64,000 nt of DNA from Streptomyces clavuligerus (GCF_005519465.1 NZ_CP027858.1:310001-374000), one strand, 5' to 3'; positions 42,959 through 52,442 are shown, numbered from the stretch's first letter. Notes: generated from the letters alone by a model not told the origin. Translations and numbers: made by a program.

Positions 42959-43795
42959 TCAGGCGCGGCGGATGACGATGTCACCGAGGCTGGTCCGGGC
43001 CCGTACCTCGACGGTGCGCTCGGAGCCGCTCGGTTCACCGGCGGGTCCGAGCGCGTTGCGGACCTTGCCGAGACGGGAGTTCACATCCAGCCAGGCGGTG
43101 ACGGAGCGGGGGATGCCGACATCGAGATCCCCGGCGCCGGTCTGGAGCTCGACGGGGCCGCCCGCCGCCGCGCCGACCCGGATGCCGCCCTGGGCGGACC
43201 TGGCGTCGATCCCGGAGCGGGCGACGTCGACGGAGATCCGGCCGTTGGACGAGTTCACCCGGAGATGGCCGTCGGCCTCTCCGATGACCGTCTCCCCGTT
43301 GAGATTCTTGATCGTCGCGGTGGACCCCAGCTCGCCCACGACGACGCGGCCCGCCCCGATGATCTCCGCGGTCCCGGTCACGCGGTCCACGGTGACATCC
43401 CCGAGGCCGGTGCGCAGTTCCGCGGTGTCCGCCTCGGCGACCCGGATGCTGCCGGTGGAGGTCCGGAAGCGGCACTCCCCCAGCGGGCCTTCGCAGATGA
43501 GGTCGAGCACGGAGGCGGTGCCCCGCACGGAGGACCCCGCCGGGACCTCGATCAGCACCGAGACCGCCCCGACCTTGCCGAAGAGCGACCGCTGCCGGGG
43601 CCCCTTCACCAGCAGCACACCGTTCTCACAGGTGACCCTGGTCTGCTGGGCGACCCGCAGGTCGGCGTCGTCGGCTCCGCTGTCCGGCAGCACCTCGACC
43701 GTGGTGTCGGCGCGGTCGCCCGCCGTGATCCGCACCGCGCCGACATCGACGGAGAGGGTCACGGAGATCGGTTCCGGTGTATCGAAATGTGGCAT
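42959..43795 (-). CDS. DUF4097-type beta-strand repeat protein
   Basis: 278 aa. Starts MPHFDTPEPISVTLSVDVGA (ATG at 43795; upstream in-frame codons are in a low-complexity leader). Repeated strands of the form TGSIRVAEA, LGDVTVDRVTG, NGRISVDVARSG, AGDLDVGIP and LGDIVIRRA give a DUF4097 right-handed beta solenoid (putative adhesin fold). No signal peptide or anchor, as is common for the Streptomyces cytosolic members. Function unknown; often found next to small DNA-binding proteins, as here (RHH protein at 44037). Confidence 0.82.
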   Translation of the reverse strand: MPHFDTPEPISVTLSVDVGAVRITAGDRADTTVEVLPDSGADDADLRVAQQTRVTCENGVLLVKGPRQRSLFGKVGAVSVLIEVPAGSSVRGTASVLDLICEGPLGECRFRTSTGSIRVAEADTAELRTGLGDVTVDRVTGTAEIIGAGRVVVGELGSTATIKNLNGETVIGEADGHLRVNSSNGRISVDVARSGIDARSAQGGIRVGAAAGGPVELQTGAGDLDVGIPRSVTAWLDVNSRLGKVRNALGPAGEPSGSERTVEVRARTSLGDIVIRRA

Positions 43796-44036
43796 GGCTA
43801 TCCCGTCGTGATGACTCTGCGGTAGGTCCCGGCGGAGGGCGGGAGGCCGCCCCCGCCGTGGACGGGTGGGAAGGTGACGCGCCGCGCCGCCGCCGTGCGG
43901 GCGGACCGGGGACGGCCTGCGGAAAGGACCGGGAGCGGCCGTGAGAACCGCCGCCCGGGGCGGGGACTGCGGGCGACTCCCCAGGGCCGGCGGGGGCGGG
44001 CGCCGCAAGGACCGGCGGGCCGGACCGCGGGGCTCG

Positions 44037-44573
44037 CTAGCGCACCCAGCCGGTGAAGCTCTCCCCTCCCCGGCTGCGGACGCGCCCGGTCCCGCGGCCC
44101 CCTTCGGCGGGCTCCAGCGCGGTGGCGACGGCGCGGACCAGCCAGGCGTTGACCGACAGGCCCTCCCGGCTCGCGATGTCCTCGACCCGGGTCTTGAGAT
44201 GGGCGGGAAGCCGGAAGTTGATACGGGCCGTGCCGCCGTCGTCCCCCTCGGCGGCCGCCGTCGGCGGGGTCACGGACCGATGCCCCGGGGCCGCGGGGGC
44301 CCGTCCGGCGGTGTCGCCCGCGTCGCCCCCCGGCGGCAGGTTCACCACGAACTCCGGGTCCAGCCCCCGCAGTCGCACATCGACCGAGCCCGGGGCGAAC
44401 TCGCGGGTGACCTCGTCCATGGCGGCGGAGAGCGCGTTCAGCAGGGTGAGCCGGGCGGCGGACTCCAGCGGCGTGGTGAGCCGTTCGGCCAGCGCCCGGG
44501 CTTCGTCACCACCCGCCTCGGCGGCGACGGCCAACTCGTGCCGGAGGTGGTCGACATACGGAGTGAGGTCCAT
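44037..44573 (-). CDS. Ribbon-helix-helix (HicB/Arc-like) DNA-binding protein
   Basis: 178 aa. The N-terminal ~90 residues are helical with an acidic middle; the C-terminus holds a RHH domain (ARINFRLPAHLKTRVEDIASREGLSVNAWL). ATG at 44573 (MDLTPYVDHL). Repeats with the TGGCRCCA pattern lie just upstream of its start, fitting autoregulation by RHH dimers. Followed by the DUF4097 gene on the same strand (241 bp gap), a common Streptomyces pairing. No toxin-type partner is visible. Confidence 0.82.
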   Translation of the reverse strand: MDLTPYVDHLRHELAVAAEAGGDEARALAERLTTPLESAARLTLLNALSAAMDEVTREFAPGSVDVRLRGLDPEFVVNLPPGGDAGDTAGRAPAAPGHRSVTPPTAAAEGDDGGTARINFRLPAHLKTRVEDIASREGLSVNAWLVRAVATALEPAEGGRGTGRVRSRGGESFTGWVR

Positions 44574-44583
44574 AACGCCACTA

Positions 44584-44625
44584 TGGCACCATGATGGCGC
44601 CACCGCAAGCCACTTTGGCGCACCA
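44584..44625. promoter_or_regulatory. Tandem operator-like repeats TGGCRCCA
   Basis: TGGCACCA (44584-44591), TGGCGCCA (44595-44602) and TGGCGCACCA (44616-44625), starting 11 and 21 bp apart, i.e. on one helical face. They begin 11 bp upstream of the RHH gene start and overlap its probable promoter. Confidence 0.5.
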
Positions 44626-45146
44626 ATGACACCACTCTGTTCGACCCGGCGGTCAGGCGGCCAGGCGCGGCGACACGGCGGCCACTCAGGGCGGCGGCCG
44701 GGCGCGCCCCGGGCGGCCATGCGGCATTCTCCCGGGCGGAGCCCGGACGCACGGCCCGCACGGGGGACACAGCGGGCCCGGAGGGGGACAGCGGGCCCGG
44801 AGTCATACCACGGGAGGACGCGCGAGTGGGCTCTCCCGTATGACGCCGTCCACCGCGCCGGGCCTCTACGGTCGGGGCCATGAGCACGACTCGACGGCAG
44901 GAGCGCCGCCGCCGGTCCGCCCGCGTGGGCACCGTCCCGGACTGCGCCGCCGCAGCGCGGGAACAGCCGTCCCGGGCAGGGGGACCGACGCGCGGAGCGC
45001 CCAGGCCCGGAAGGACGCGCGGAGCGCCCGCTCCGGGCAGGCCGGGGAGGACACGCGGGCCATGGCCGGCGCGGGTGGAGCAGGGCCCGCGCGCCCCCGG
45101 GTCCGGCGCGGGAGCGGGTGCGCCGGGCCCGGGGGCGCGGCAGGCG
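44626..45146. other. Gene-free gap
   Basis: Between the RHH gene promoter and the end of the DPBB gene. Apart from the long hairpin at 45090-45139 nothing gene-like is supported; the open frames here are low-complexity and Arg/Pro/Gly-rich. Confidence 0.5.
45090..45139 (-). terminator. 20-bp hairpin terminator of the DPBB gene
   Basis: Arms 45090-45109 and 45120-45139 pair over 20 bp with one G-U, loop GGGAGCGGGT. It starts 8 bp after the end of the DPBB gene. No T-run. Confidence 0.65.
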
Positions 45147-45761
45147 TCAGCAGCTGCGGGGCTCCCAGTACCAGGTGCTGACGGTCGGGTCGTAGCCCGG
45201 GTTGCCGTGCTCGGCGATGTAGTGGCCGCCGTTGCGGTACTTCACGACGGCCCCCGCCGGGTACCAGGTCCCGGCCGTCCAGGCGGGTGCGCCGGAACAT
45301 CCGCCCGGATTACCAGGGTTGCCAGGGTTGCCTGGGTTGCCGCCGCCCCCGACGAACTTCCAGGTGATGCCGGAGACCACGCCGAGGTCCGGCGAGGCCA
45401 GCTTGTGGAAGGCGGGAAGGCTGAGGTCGATGTGCCCCGACCCGCAGGACGGGCACTTGTCCCGCACGGGCACGGTGATCGTTCTGCCGTTGTAGGTGAC
45501 CTGGACGGACACCCCGTTGCACAGGGGGTCGCTGTTGGGGTTGCCCGTGCTCCACCAGGCGGCGGGGGCCGCCACCAGCTCCTGTCCCGCGGCGTCGATG
45601 GGAGTGCCGCAGGCGCCCGTCCCCTTGTCGTTGTACCAGGTCATCTTGCCGCTGCGGGGCTGGTCGAAGGGGATGGCCGCGTGGGAGGTACCGGCGCCGA
45701 GCGCGGTGAACAGCGTCGCGCCGAGCAGTGCCGTGGCCCATCGCCCGAAGCTCTTACCCAT
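45147..45761 (-). CDS. Secreted expansin-like DPBB protein with chitin/cellulose-binding domain
   Basis: 204 aa. Signal peptide (MGKSFGRWATALLGATLFTALGAGTSHA, cut after SHA). Mature residues form a double-psi beta barrel: GKMTWYNDKGTGACG, VRDKCPSCGSGHIDLSL with the expansin-like HxDLS, LGVVSGITWKFV. A (Gly-Asn-Pro)n linker follows, then a CBM5/12-like domain with WTAGTWYPAGAVVKY, YDPTVSTWYW. Like plant expansin or RlpA folds, it probably loosens polysaccharide; the CBM5/12 family binds chitin or cellulose. Start: ATG at 45761. Confidence 0.85.
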   Translation of the reverse strand: MGKSFGRWATALLGATLFTALGAGTSHAAIPFDQPRSGKMTWYNDKGTGACGTPIDAAGQELVAAPAAWWSTGNPNSDPLCNGVSVQVTYNGRTITVPVRDKCPSCGSGHIDLSLPAFHKLASPDLGVVSGITWKFVGGGGNPGNPGNPGNPGGCSGAPAWTAGTWYPAGAVVKYRNGGHYIAEHGNPGYDPTVSTWYWEPRSC

Positions 45762-46392
45762 GATCGATTCCTCTTCTCGTGGGCGCGGCACGCCCTGCGG
45801 GTCCGCCCCCCGGAGGCGTGCGCCCGGGTGTGTCCCGCGAACGTGTCCGCAGAGGTGTCCGCGGGTGTCTCCCGCGGGCCTGCCGCGCACGGTGGGTGGA
45901 ACAGGAAGTCAGGCGGTACGAGGCCGCCCGCGCGGGCCCACCGGGGCTGCCCCGCCCCGATCGGCCCGGCCGCGGATGGCCGGTTTCCCCTGGGCTCCGG
46001 CGCGACGAGCGCGCCGACGGAACCCCCGGTGGCCGAACCCAATCTCTCCGGGCGACCACGCGTCCGGAACTCTGCCCGGAGTTGATCAATATTTCCTCAA
46101 CGCGAGGACGGTCCGTTCGACATGACGGAGCGTCATCTTTTCTGGCTGCCGAAGGAGTCGCCCTCCGCGCTGCGGTTCGGGGCCGCTCCCTCCGACCGTC
46201 CATCCGGACAGGCGGCGACCGGTTCCCCGGCGACGGCGACACCCACCGCCCCGGACCCGGACACCCCGTTCCGGTCACTCCGTGCGACGGTCGTCCGCTC
46301 CCCCGGCGGCCTCGGCCGCTCCCTTGGTGGTCGATGAGTGATCAGCGCTCATGGGAGACTGAACGACGCGAATCCGGGAAGGACGTCGACGC
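45762..46392. other. Divergent intergenic region with three inverted repeats
   Basis: Contains GTTGA-N11-TCAAC (46081-46101), ATGACG-GAG-CGTCAT (46122-46136) and ATGAG-N9-CTCAT (46334-46352); the last lies 40 bp before the AfsR-like start and is a candidate operator. A 71-codon open frame at 46122-46337 lacks a good ribosome site and is not called. Confidence 0.45.
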
Positions 46393-49300
46393 GTGAACGA
46401 GAGCGGTCTGTTCGCCTTCACCCTCCTGGGGACGGTGCGTGGCTGGCGGGACGGTGCGGAACTGGCGCTCGCGGGCCCCCAGCAGCGCACCGCCCTGGCG
46501 ATGCTGCTGCTGACCGGGGGCCAGCCCGTCTCCGTCGACGAGCTGATCGACGGCCTGTGGGGCGAGGAGTGCCCCAAGGCGGGGCCGACCACGGTCCGTA
46601 CCTATGTCTCCCGGCTCCGTACCGTCCTCGAACCCGGCCATCGCGCCGCGGGCGGCCCGAGTCTGCTCGTCTCCGTCGGCTCCTCCTACGCCCTGCGGCT
46701 GCCGGGGGGCGGGCGGGCCCTGGACGTGACGCTCGCCGAGGAGGAGGCGGAGGCCGCCGCCGAGGCCCGGCGGGCGGGTACCCCGGAACGGGCGCAGGCG
46801 CTGCTGCGGCGGGCGGCCGACCGCTGGCAGGGGCCTCCGCTCACCGGCCTGTCCGGCCCCTTCGCCCAGACCTGGCGGGAGCGGCTGACCCAGCGGTATC
46901 TGACCGTGCTCGAATCCCGGGTGGAGCTGGATCTCGAACTCGGCGACGCCAAGACGGCCGTGACGGATCTCGCGCTACGCATCGGCGAGCACCCACTGCG
47001 GGAGAGTCTGCGGCTGTTGCTCATGCGCGCGCTCTACCAGTGCGGACGGCAGGCCGAGGCGCTGGAGGTCTACCGGGACGCCCGTGCCGTCCTCTCCCGG
47101 GAGCTGGGCATCGACCCGGACCCCCGGCTGTCCGAACTGTACGAAAGGATTCTGCGCTCGGACCCGGAGCTGCTGCCCGCCCGGTCCGCGGCCCCGGTCC
47201 ACGGGGCGGCGGGCGGCCGTACGGCGTCCGGCGGCCCTCCGGCGCCCGGCGGCGTTCCGGACCGGGCCCGGGGACGGCAGGGCGGGCCGGGCCCGGGCCG
47301 AATCACCGACCCGGCTCCCCCGGGCACGGCGGACTCCGCCCCGGACGGGGGCGCTTCCGGCGACCCGGACAGCACCACCCCCGGCAGACCGCACGGGGGA
47401 CCTCGGGGCGGTGTCGTTCCGCCGGTCGGGAACGCGGGGTTCCCCGGCCCGGCGCATGCCGCACCCGCCGACCCGGAGGCCATCGGCGCCACGGGGGTCA
47501 CGGGCCTGCCGGGAGTCACGGGCTCCCCCGCCGCGCCGGGCGCGCCGGGCACCGCTGTGGGCACCGGCACCCCCCTGGGCGCCGCCGCCCCGCCCGGCAC
47601 CGGCACACCCGTCCCCGCGCAGCTTCCCGCCGACACCGCCGACTTCACCGGCCGTGAGGGACTGGTCGCCGAACTGGCCGCCCTGCTCACCGCCCCCTGC
47701 GACCCCGCCGTCCGCATCTGCGCCATCTCCGGCATCGGCGGCACCGGCAAGACCGCGCTCGCCGTCCATGTGGCGCATCTGCTGCGGGACCGTTTCCCCG
47801 CCGGGCAGCTCTTCGTCGACCTCGCCGGTGTGACCGAGAACCCGGCCGACCCCCGGGCCGTGCTGGGGCAGCTCCTGCATGCGCTGGGCGTGCCCGAGGC
47901 GGGGGTGCCCGACGAACTGGACGCGCGCGCCGCCCTCTTCCGTACGATGCTCTCCGAGCAGCGGATGCTGGTGGTCCTCGACAACGCCGCGGGCGCCGAG
48001 CAGATCAGGCCACTGCTGCCGGGGTACTCCGGATGTGCGGTCGTCGTCACCAGCCGGGCGCGGCTGACCGCGATCCCCGCGCACGCGGTGGAGCTGGAAC
48101 CGTTCCGTCCGGATGAGGCGCTGGAGCTGCTGGCCTCGGTGATCGGCCGGAGCCGGGTCGCGGCGGAGCCGGAGGCCGCGCGGGATCTGGTGGCCACCTG
48201 CGGTCATCTCCCGCTCGCCGTCCGGGTGGTCGCCTGCCGGATGCTGGCCCGCCCCGGGGCCGCGGTCGCGGACAGTCTGCGGCGGCTCTCCGACGAGCGG
48301 CGCAGACTCGATCAACTGCGCACCGGCGACCTGGATGTGGTGGCTTGTTTCCGGCTGGGGTACGACCAGCTCGCCCCGGAGCCCGCGCGGGCCTTCCGGC
48401 TGCTGTCGCTGCCGGAGTCCAAGACGGTGTCGCTCCCCATGGCCGCCGCCCTGCTCGGCACGGACGAGTTCGAGGCTGAGGAGATCCTCGACGAGCTGCT
48501 GCACACCGGGCTGCTGCACTCGTCCCGGCTGGGCCGCTACCGCTACCACGACCTGCTGCGGCTCTTCGCCCGCCGGGTGTCCGCCGACACCGACCCGGAG
48601 GAGGAGGTGACGGCCGCGCTGGCGCGGGTGCTGGCCGCGCTGGAGACCACGGCCCACCACGCCTACCGGGTGGTGCGCCCGGGGCACCGCATCGCCGGTC
48701 TGCTGGACGGCACCGACGAACGGGGCACCGTCTTCGCCGACCACCACGCCGTCCACGACTGGTTCGACCAGGAGCGCGACGCGGTGCTCCCGGTGCTGAG
48801 CCAGGCGGTGCGGCGCGGCCCCGCGCTGGCGGCCCGGGCGGCTGCCGTGCTGCTCGGCCTGGACCCGCTGCTGGAGCGGGCCTACGCCTGGCGGGAGGTC
48901 GTGGACCTGTGCCGGGACGCGGCCGGGGGCGCCGGTGCCATCGGCAGGTTCGACGCGGAGGCGGCGGCCCTCTACATGCTCAGTGGCGCGCTGTGGCAGA
49001 TCAGCCGCCCGGACGAGGCCGTCGCCCACGTCGAGCGCGCGATCCTGCTGTGCCGCCGGGACGACAACCGCGTCCTTCTCGCCGAGGTCCTGGGTCTGCG
49101 GGGGCTGATCGCCGCGTCCCTGGACGGCCACGACCACCGTATCGTCGCCCTGCAACGGGACGCCCGGCAGGCCCAGCGGTCCGCCGACAACCCGTCCGGT
49201 GAGGCCAATGTGCTCGGCAGCCTCGCGTTCACCCATATGGCGATCGGTCAGCCGGAGGAGGCGATCCGCGCCGCCGCGACAGGGCTCGCCCTGTACCGGG

Positions 49301-49794
49301 GGCTCGGCGACCGCATGGGCGAGGCACAGCTCCTCGTCAATCTGGGCACGGGCCATCAGCAACTGGGCAACACCGACACCGCGATGGAGTGCTTCACGGC
49401 GAGCCTGACGCTCTGCCGGGAGCTGGGTCTGCGGTTCGTGGAACCCCATCTGCTCCACCGCATCGCCGAGATCCGTCTGGCCCGGGGCGACGCGGCGACC
49501 GCTGTCGCCGTCGCCGACGAGGCGCGGCTGCTCTGCCGGGAGCTGGGGCTCGCCCGGATCGAGGCCCGCGCGCTCACGGCGCTGGGCCGGGCGCTGGCCG
49601 CGCTCGGCCGGTACCGGCCCGCCGGGGAGCGGCTGCGCGAGGCCGTCCAGCTCTGTCACCGCCACGGTCTCCCCGGGGCCGAGGAGGCGGAGGAGGCGCT
49701 GGCCGCGCTGCCGGGCACGCCGGCGAACGTGGTCGCGCTGGAGGCCGAACGACGGCTCAGGAAAAAGAATTTGCGACGGGTGGGGACGGAGTGA
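46393..49794 (+). CDS. AfsR-like SARP regulator (HTH, BTAD, NB-ARC, TPR)
   Basis: 1133 aa. OmpR-like HTH (FTLLGTVRGWRDG; LLLTGGQPVSVDELIDGLWG; TTVRTYVSRLRTVL), BTAD ending in QAEALEVYRDARAVLSRELGIDP, then a long Gly/Pro/Ala-rich linker (~255-400). NB-ARC with P-loop ISGIGGTGKTAL (Lys453) and MLVVLDNAAGAEQ, GHLPLAVRV. C-terminal TPRs. GTG at 46393 with GGAAGGA upstream. Unlike the regulator at 14244 no TTA codon was noticed. In AfsR such proteins are activated by Ser/Thr kinases; none is adjacent here. A phosphotransferase gene follows after 12 bp. Confidence 0.92.
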   Translation: MNESGLFAFTLLGTVRGWRDGAELALAGPQQRTALAMLLLTGGQPVSVDELIDGLWGEECPKAGPTTVRTYVSRLRTVLEPGHRAAGGPSLLVSVGSSYALRLPGGGRALDVTLAEEEAEAAAEARRAGTPERAQALLRRAADRWQGPPLTGLSGPFAQTWRERLTQRYLTVLESRVELDLELGDAKTAVTDLALRIGEHPLRESLRLLLMRALYQCGRQAEALEVYRDARAVLSRELGIDPDPRLSELYERILRSDPELLPARSAAPVHGAAGGRTASGGPPAPGGVPDRARGRQGGPGPGRITDPAPPGTADSAPDGGASGDPDSTTPGRPHGGPRGGVVPPVGNAGFPGPAHAAPADPEAIGATGVTGLPGVTGSPAAPGAPGTAVGTGTPLGAAAPPGTGTPVPAQLPADTADFTGREGLVAELAALLTAPCDPAVRICAISGIGGTGKTALAVHVAHLLRDRFPAGQLFVDLAGVTENPADPRAVLGQLLHALGVPEAGVPDELDARAALFRTMLSEQRMLVVLDNAAGAEQIRPLLPGYSGCAVVVTSRARLTAIPAHAVELEPFRPDEALELLASVIGRSRVAAEPEAARDLVATCGHLPLAVRVVACRMLARPGAAVADSLRRLSDERRRLDQLRTGDLDVVACFRLGYDQLAPEPARAFRLLSLPESKTVSLPMAAALLGTDEFEAEEILDELLHTGLLHSSRLGRYRYHDLLRLFARRVSADTDPEEEVTAALARVLAALETTAHHAYRVVRPGHRIAGLLDGTDERGTVFADHHAVHDWFDQERDAVLPVLSQAVRRGPALAARAAAVLLGLDPLLERAYAWREVVDLCRDAAGGAGAIGRFDAEAAALYMLSGALWQISRPDEAVAHVERAILLCRRDDNRVLLAEVLGLRGLIAASLDGHDHRIVALQRDARQAQRSADNPSGEANVLGSLAFTHMAIGQPEEAIRAAATGLALYRGLGDRMGEAQLLVNLGTGHQQLGNTDTAMECFTASLTLCRELGLRFVEPHLLHRIAEIRLARGDAATAVAVADEARLLCRELGLARIEARALTALGRALAALGRYRPAGERLREAVQLCHRHGLPGAEEAEEALAALPGTPANVVALEAERRLRKKNLRRVGTE

Positions 49795-49806
49795 AACCTG
49801 CCCTCC

Positions 49807-50799
49807 ATGATGCCTCTCCCGGAAATCAGTGGACTCGCCCGTCTTGTTGATGATGCGTGGTGTTCTCCGGTGGCCGACGCGGTCGCCGCCCGCTGGGGTT
49901 GTGCCGAGGGCACCGCGCGCTGGTGGCGTTCGAGCGCGTCCCATGTCTTCGTCCTCCCGGACACCCCGGAGCCCGGTGCCGAGCGCTATCTGCGGTTCGT
50001 CCCCGAGCGGTACGCGGCCTACGGCCGCTTCACGGAGGTGGCGTCCCTGATGGAACGGCTCCACGGCGGCGGACTCGCCCTGAGTGCCCCGGTGCGGTCC
50101 TCCGGGGGGCTGCTGGCGGAGACCGTGCAGACCACGCTGGGGACCGTACGGGCGATGTGCGTCGAGGGCGCGCCGGGTGAGTCCGTCGGACTCGACGCGC
50201 TCTCGGAGCGGCAGGCGCACGCCTGGGGGGCGCTGCTCGCGCACACGCATGAGCACGCCGCCGGGCTCAGGGACGGACTCCCGCACGCGCTGGACGGGAT
50301 CGGCCGGGCGGCCGAGCTGTACCCGGACGACACCGAACTGGCGGCGGCCGTGGGCCGGATCGGCTCCCGGCTCGCCGGGCTGCCCCGGGACCCCGCGCGG
50401 TACGGCGTCGTCCACGGCGACTTCGAGCTGGACAACCTGGCCTGGGAGGGGGATGTGCCCCGGGCGTTCGACTTCGACGAGGCCGCCCTGTCGTGGTACG
50501 CGGCGGACATCGCCCACGCCCTGCGCGACCTGACCGACGGCGGAGTGCCGACGGCGGCGCACCGTCCGCTCCACGACACCTTTCTGACGGGCTATCGGGA
50601 GGTCCGGCCGCTGCCGGACGCGGAGCCCCGCGCACTGACCCTGTTCGCCGGGGCGAACGCCGCCCGGAGTCTGGTGGAGCTGAGTCCCGTGCTGCGCACC
50701 CTCGACGAGGGGCGCCCCGACGAGCTGGACGGTCTCCGCGCCGATCTCGTCGCGCACCGCGACGAGCAGCGCCGCGTGGTGCTCGCGGCGGCGGGTTGA
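49807..50799 (+). CDS. Aminoglycoside/choline-kinase-like phosphotransferase (APH family)
   Basis: 330 aa. Catalytic loop VVHGDFELDNLAW (Brenner HxDxxxxN) and AFDFDEAALSW (metal-binding DFG-like). The N-terminal lobe contains RYLRFVPERY. APH-fold enzymes phosphorylate small molecules such as antibiotics, choline or homoserine; the substrate cannot be inferred. Starts at the ATG at 49807, 12 bp after the AfsR-like gene; no strong ribosome site, so coupling to the upstream gene is likely. Confidence 0.85.
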   Translation: MMPLPEISGLARLVDDAWCSPVADAVAARWGCAEGTARWWRSSASHVFVLPDTPEPGAERYLRFVPERYAAYGRFTEVASLMERLHGGGLALSAPVRSSGGLLAETVQTTLGTVRAMCVEGAPGESVGLDALSERQAHAWGALLAHTHEHAAGLRDGLPHALDGIGRAAELYPDDTELAAAVGRIGSRLAGLPRDPARYGVVHGDFELDNLAWEGDVPRAFDFDEAALSWYAADIAHALRDLTDGGVPTAAHRPLHDTFLTGYREVRPLPDAEPRALTLFAGANAARSLVELSPVLRTLDEGRPDELDGLRADLVAHRDEQRRVVLAAAG

Positions 50800-51104
50800 G
50801 TGCGCTCCACGCCCCGGCCGGCCGCACTCGCATCGGACGATCGCCGTCGTCTCCATGGCGGCAACCGTGCTGGAGAACGGTAAAACGCCGCTTGCGCCGC
50901 TGGTCAAAGACGTGCTAGACGCTCCGCGCGAAACGCGTGACCCGGCTGTCGGCGCAGGTCACCTCCGGGTGTACGGGCCCGCGGCAGGGGCAGCGTTCCG
51001 TGCGGGACGGCGCCGCACGGCTCCCGGGCGCACGTCCTCGGCGCGCGCTGCGTCCCGCTCCCTTGGGGGCCGGTGGAGCCACGGGGGTGCCGTGCCGCCG
51101 GCGG
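50800..51104. other. Gene-free gap between convergent genes
   Basis: 50855-50940 is less GC-rich (GGTAAAACG, GTCAAAGACGTGCTAGACG) and includes TTGCGC-N18-TAGACG-like elements on the plus strand, but no gene oriented rightward follows. Nothing else supported. Confidence 0.35.
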
Positions 51105-52442
51105 TCAGCCGGACCGCTCGGGCCGCCCGGGAACGGCTCTGCCGAGCGCCAGCAGGGCCACCAGCCGCCAGTCGGGACGGGGGCGGGGCGCGGGGGCCGC
51201 GGACCGGTGGCGGGGGACCAGCACCCGCAGGGCGCGGGGGCGCAGGGAGCAGTCCACCGGGGTGGGCAGCGTCAGGGCCTCCCCGTCGACCGCGACGGGG
51301 AGGCCGGGGGCGGCGGAGGTGACGTGGACCCGGCGGGCGGTCAGCGCGGTCAGACCGGCGGCCTGGGTGCCGCGCAGCGCGATCTCGGCGGCCTGGGCCG
51401 CGCTGTCCACCCGGATGCCGACGACGCCCAGCACCCCGCTGTCCAGGCGTTCCCTGCGGCCCGCGCCCAGCAGGTCCTCGGTGGTGTAGGGGTTGTTGCT
51501 GACCAGCAGGGCCTGGCGGCCGGGGAGCGGGGTGGCGTCCGCGGTCGCATCCAACTGCCGCCGGGGGCCCTGGAGCAGCAGATCGGGCAGGGCGTCGAGC
51601 ACGGTGCTCGCCGGGGCGCCGCGGTACCGGGGGCTCTGGACGACCTCCGCGTACACGCCGAACGAGACGGTGTTGACGAAGGGGCGGTCGGCCACCTGTC
51701 CGAGATCGATCCGGATCTCCTCGCCGTCGGTGAGGGCGTCCAGGGCGCGGGCGGGGTTCTGGCGGTCCAGGCCGAGGTCCATGGCGAGGTGGTTGCGCGT
51801 CCCCGCGGGGATCACCAGGAACGGCAGGTCGTGCTCGGCGGCCACCGCCGCCACCAGGGCCTGGGTGCCGTCGCCGCCCGCCACGCCGAGCAGGTCGGCG
51901 CCGTCGGCCACGGCCTGCCGGGCGAGGGCGGCCACGTCCGCCCGGGCCCCGGCGGGCAGGAGGACGACCCGTGCGCCCAGCGCCTCGGCGCGTTCGGCCA
52001 GGTGGAAGCGGGCGACCTTGCCGCCGCCGGAGAGCGGGTTCATGAGCAGGACCGGACGGTCGGGGGGCCGCCGGGGCTCGCCGGGTGTCGTGCTCGGGGG
52101 GCGCAGCCGCCGCAGCGCGGACCGGGCGCAGCCCAGCGCCGCGCCCCAGAGGGCGACGGCGACCAGGGCGGGGCCCCACAGGCCCTGGCCGGTGTAGAGC
52201 ACGATCACGGCGATCGGAGCGGCGAGCAGCAGGGCCGCGCCCAGGACACGGAGCGGGCCCCGGTGGGCGAGCACCCACCAGGTGCCGACGGCCGCCGCGA
52301 CCAGGCCGGCGATGCCGCCCGCCACGATCAGGAGCCCGCCGGCGCCGACGACGGCGGCCAGGACGGCGAGCGCCGCCGCCGCGCAGAGCAGGGCGAGCCG
52401 TGCGCGCAGCCGTGCCTGTCGCAGTTCCCGCCGCCCGGTCAA
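51105..52442 (-). CDS. Diacylglycerol kinase-like lipid kinase with membrane N-terminus
   Basis: 445 aa. N-terminal ~115 residues contain four hydrophobic helices, then a DAGK catalytic domain: LLMNPLSGGGKVARF, LGVAGGDGTQALVAA (GGDGT), FLVIPAGTRNHLAMDLGL (GTxN-type), and a C-terminal beta-sandwich with LPVAVDGEAL. It would phosphorylate diacylglycerol or a related lipid (YegS/BmrU/DgkB family). TTG at 52442 is the only in-frame start with a purine-rich tract upstream, and is uncertain. Confidence 0.87.
   Translation of the reverse strand: MTGRRELRQARLRARLALLCAAAALAVLAAVVGAGGLLIVAGGIAGLVAAAVGTWWVLAHRGPLRVLGAALLLAAPIAVIVLYTGQGLWGPALVAVALWGAALGCARSALRRLRPPSTTPGEPRRPPDRPVLLMNPLSGGGKVARFHLAERAEALGARVVLLPAGARADVAALARQAVADGADLLGVAGGDGTQALVAAVAAEHDLPFLVIPAGTRNHLAMDLGLDRQNPARALDALTDGEEIRIDLGQVADRPFVNTVSFGVYAEVVQSPRYRGAPASTVLDALPDLLLQGPRRQLDATADATPLPGRQALLVSNNPYTTEDLLGAGRRERLDSGVLGVVGIRVDSAAQAAEIALRGTQAAGLTALTARRVHVTSAAPGLPVAVDGEALTLPTPVDCSLRPRALRVLVPRHRSAAPAPRPRPDWRLVALLALGRAVPGRPERSG

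Noticed and set aside
45301..45342. Possible short tandem repeat array (GTTGCCAGG-like)
   Set aside because: Explained by the Gly-Asn-Pro linker of the DPBB/CBM protein; not a CRISPR or regulatory repeat.
46122..46337. 71-codon plus-strand frame before the AfsR-like gene
   Set aside because: Weak ribosome site, lower third-position GC than neighbours, and it starts inside an inverted repeat; not supportable.
50855..51322. Plus-strand frame between the phosphotransferase and the lipid kinase
   Set aside because: Only the first ~30 residues look protein-like, the rest overlaps the lipid kinase in antisense and is Arg/Gly/Pro-rich.
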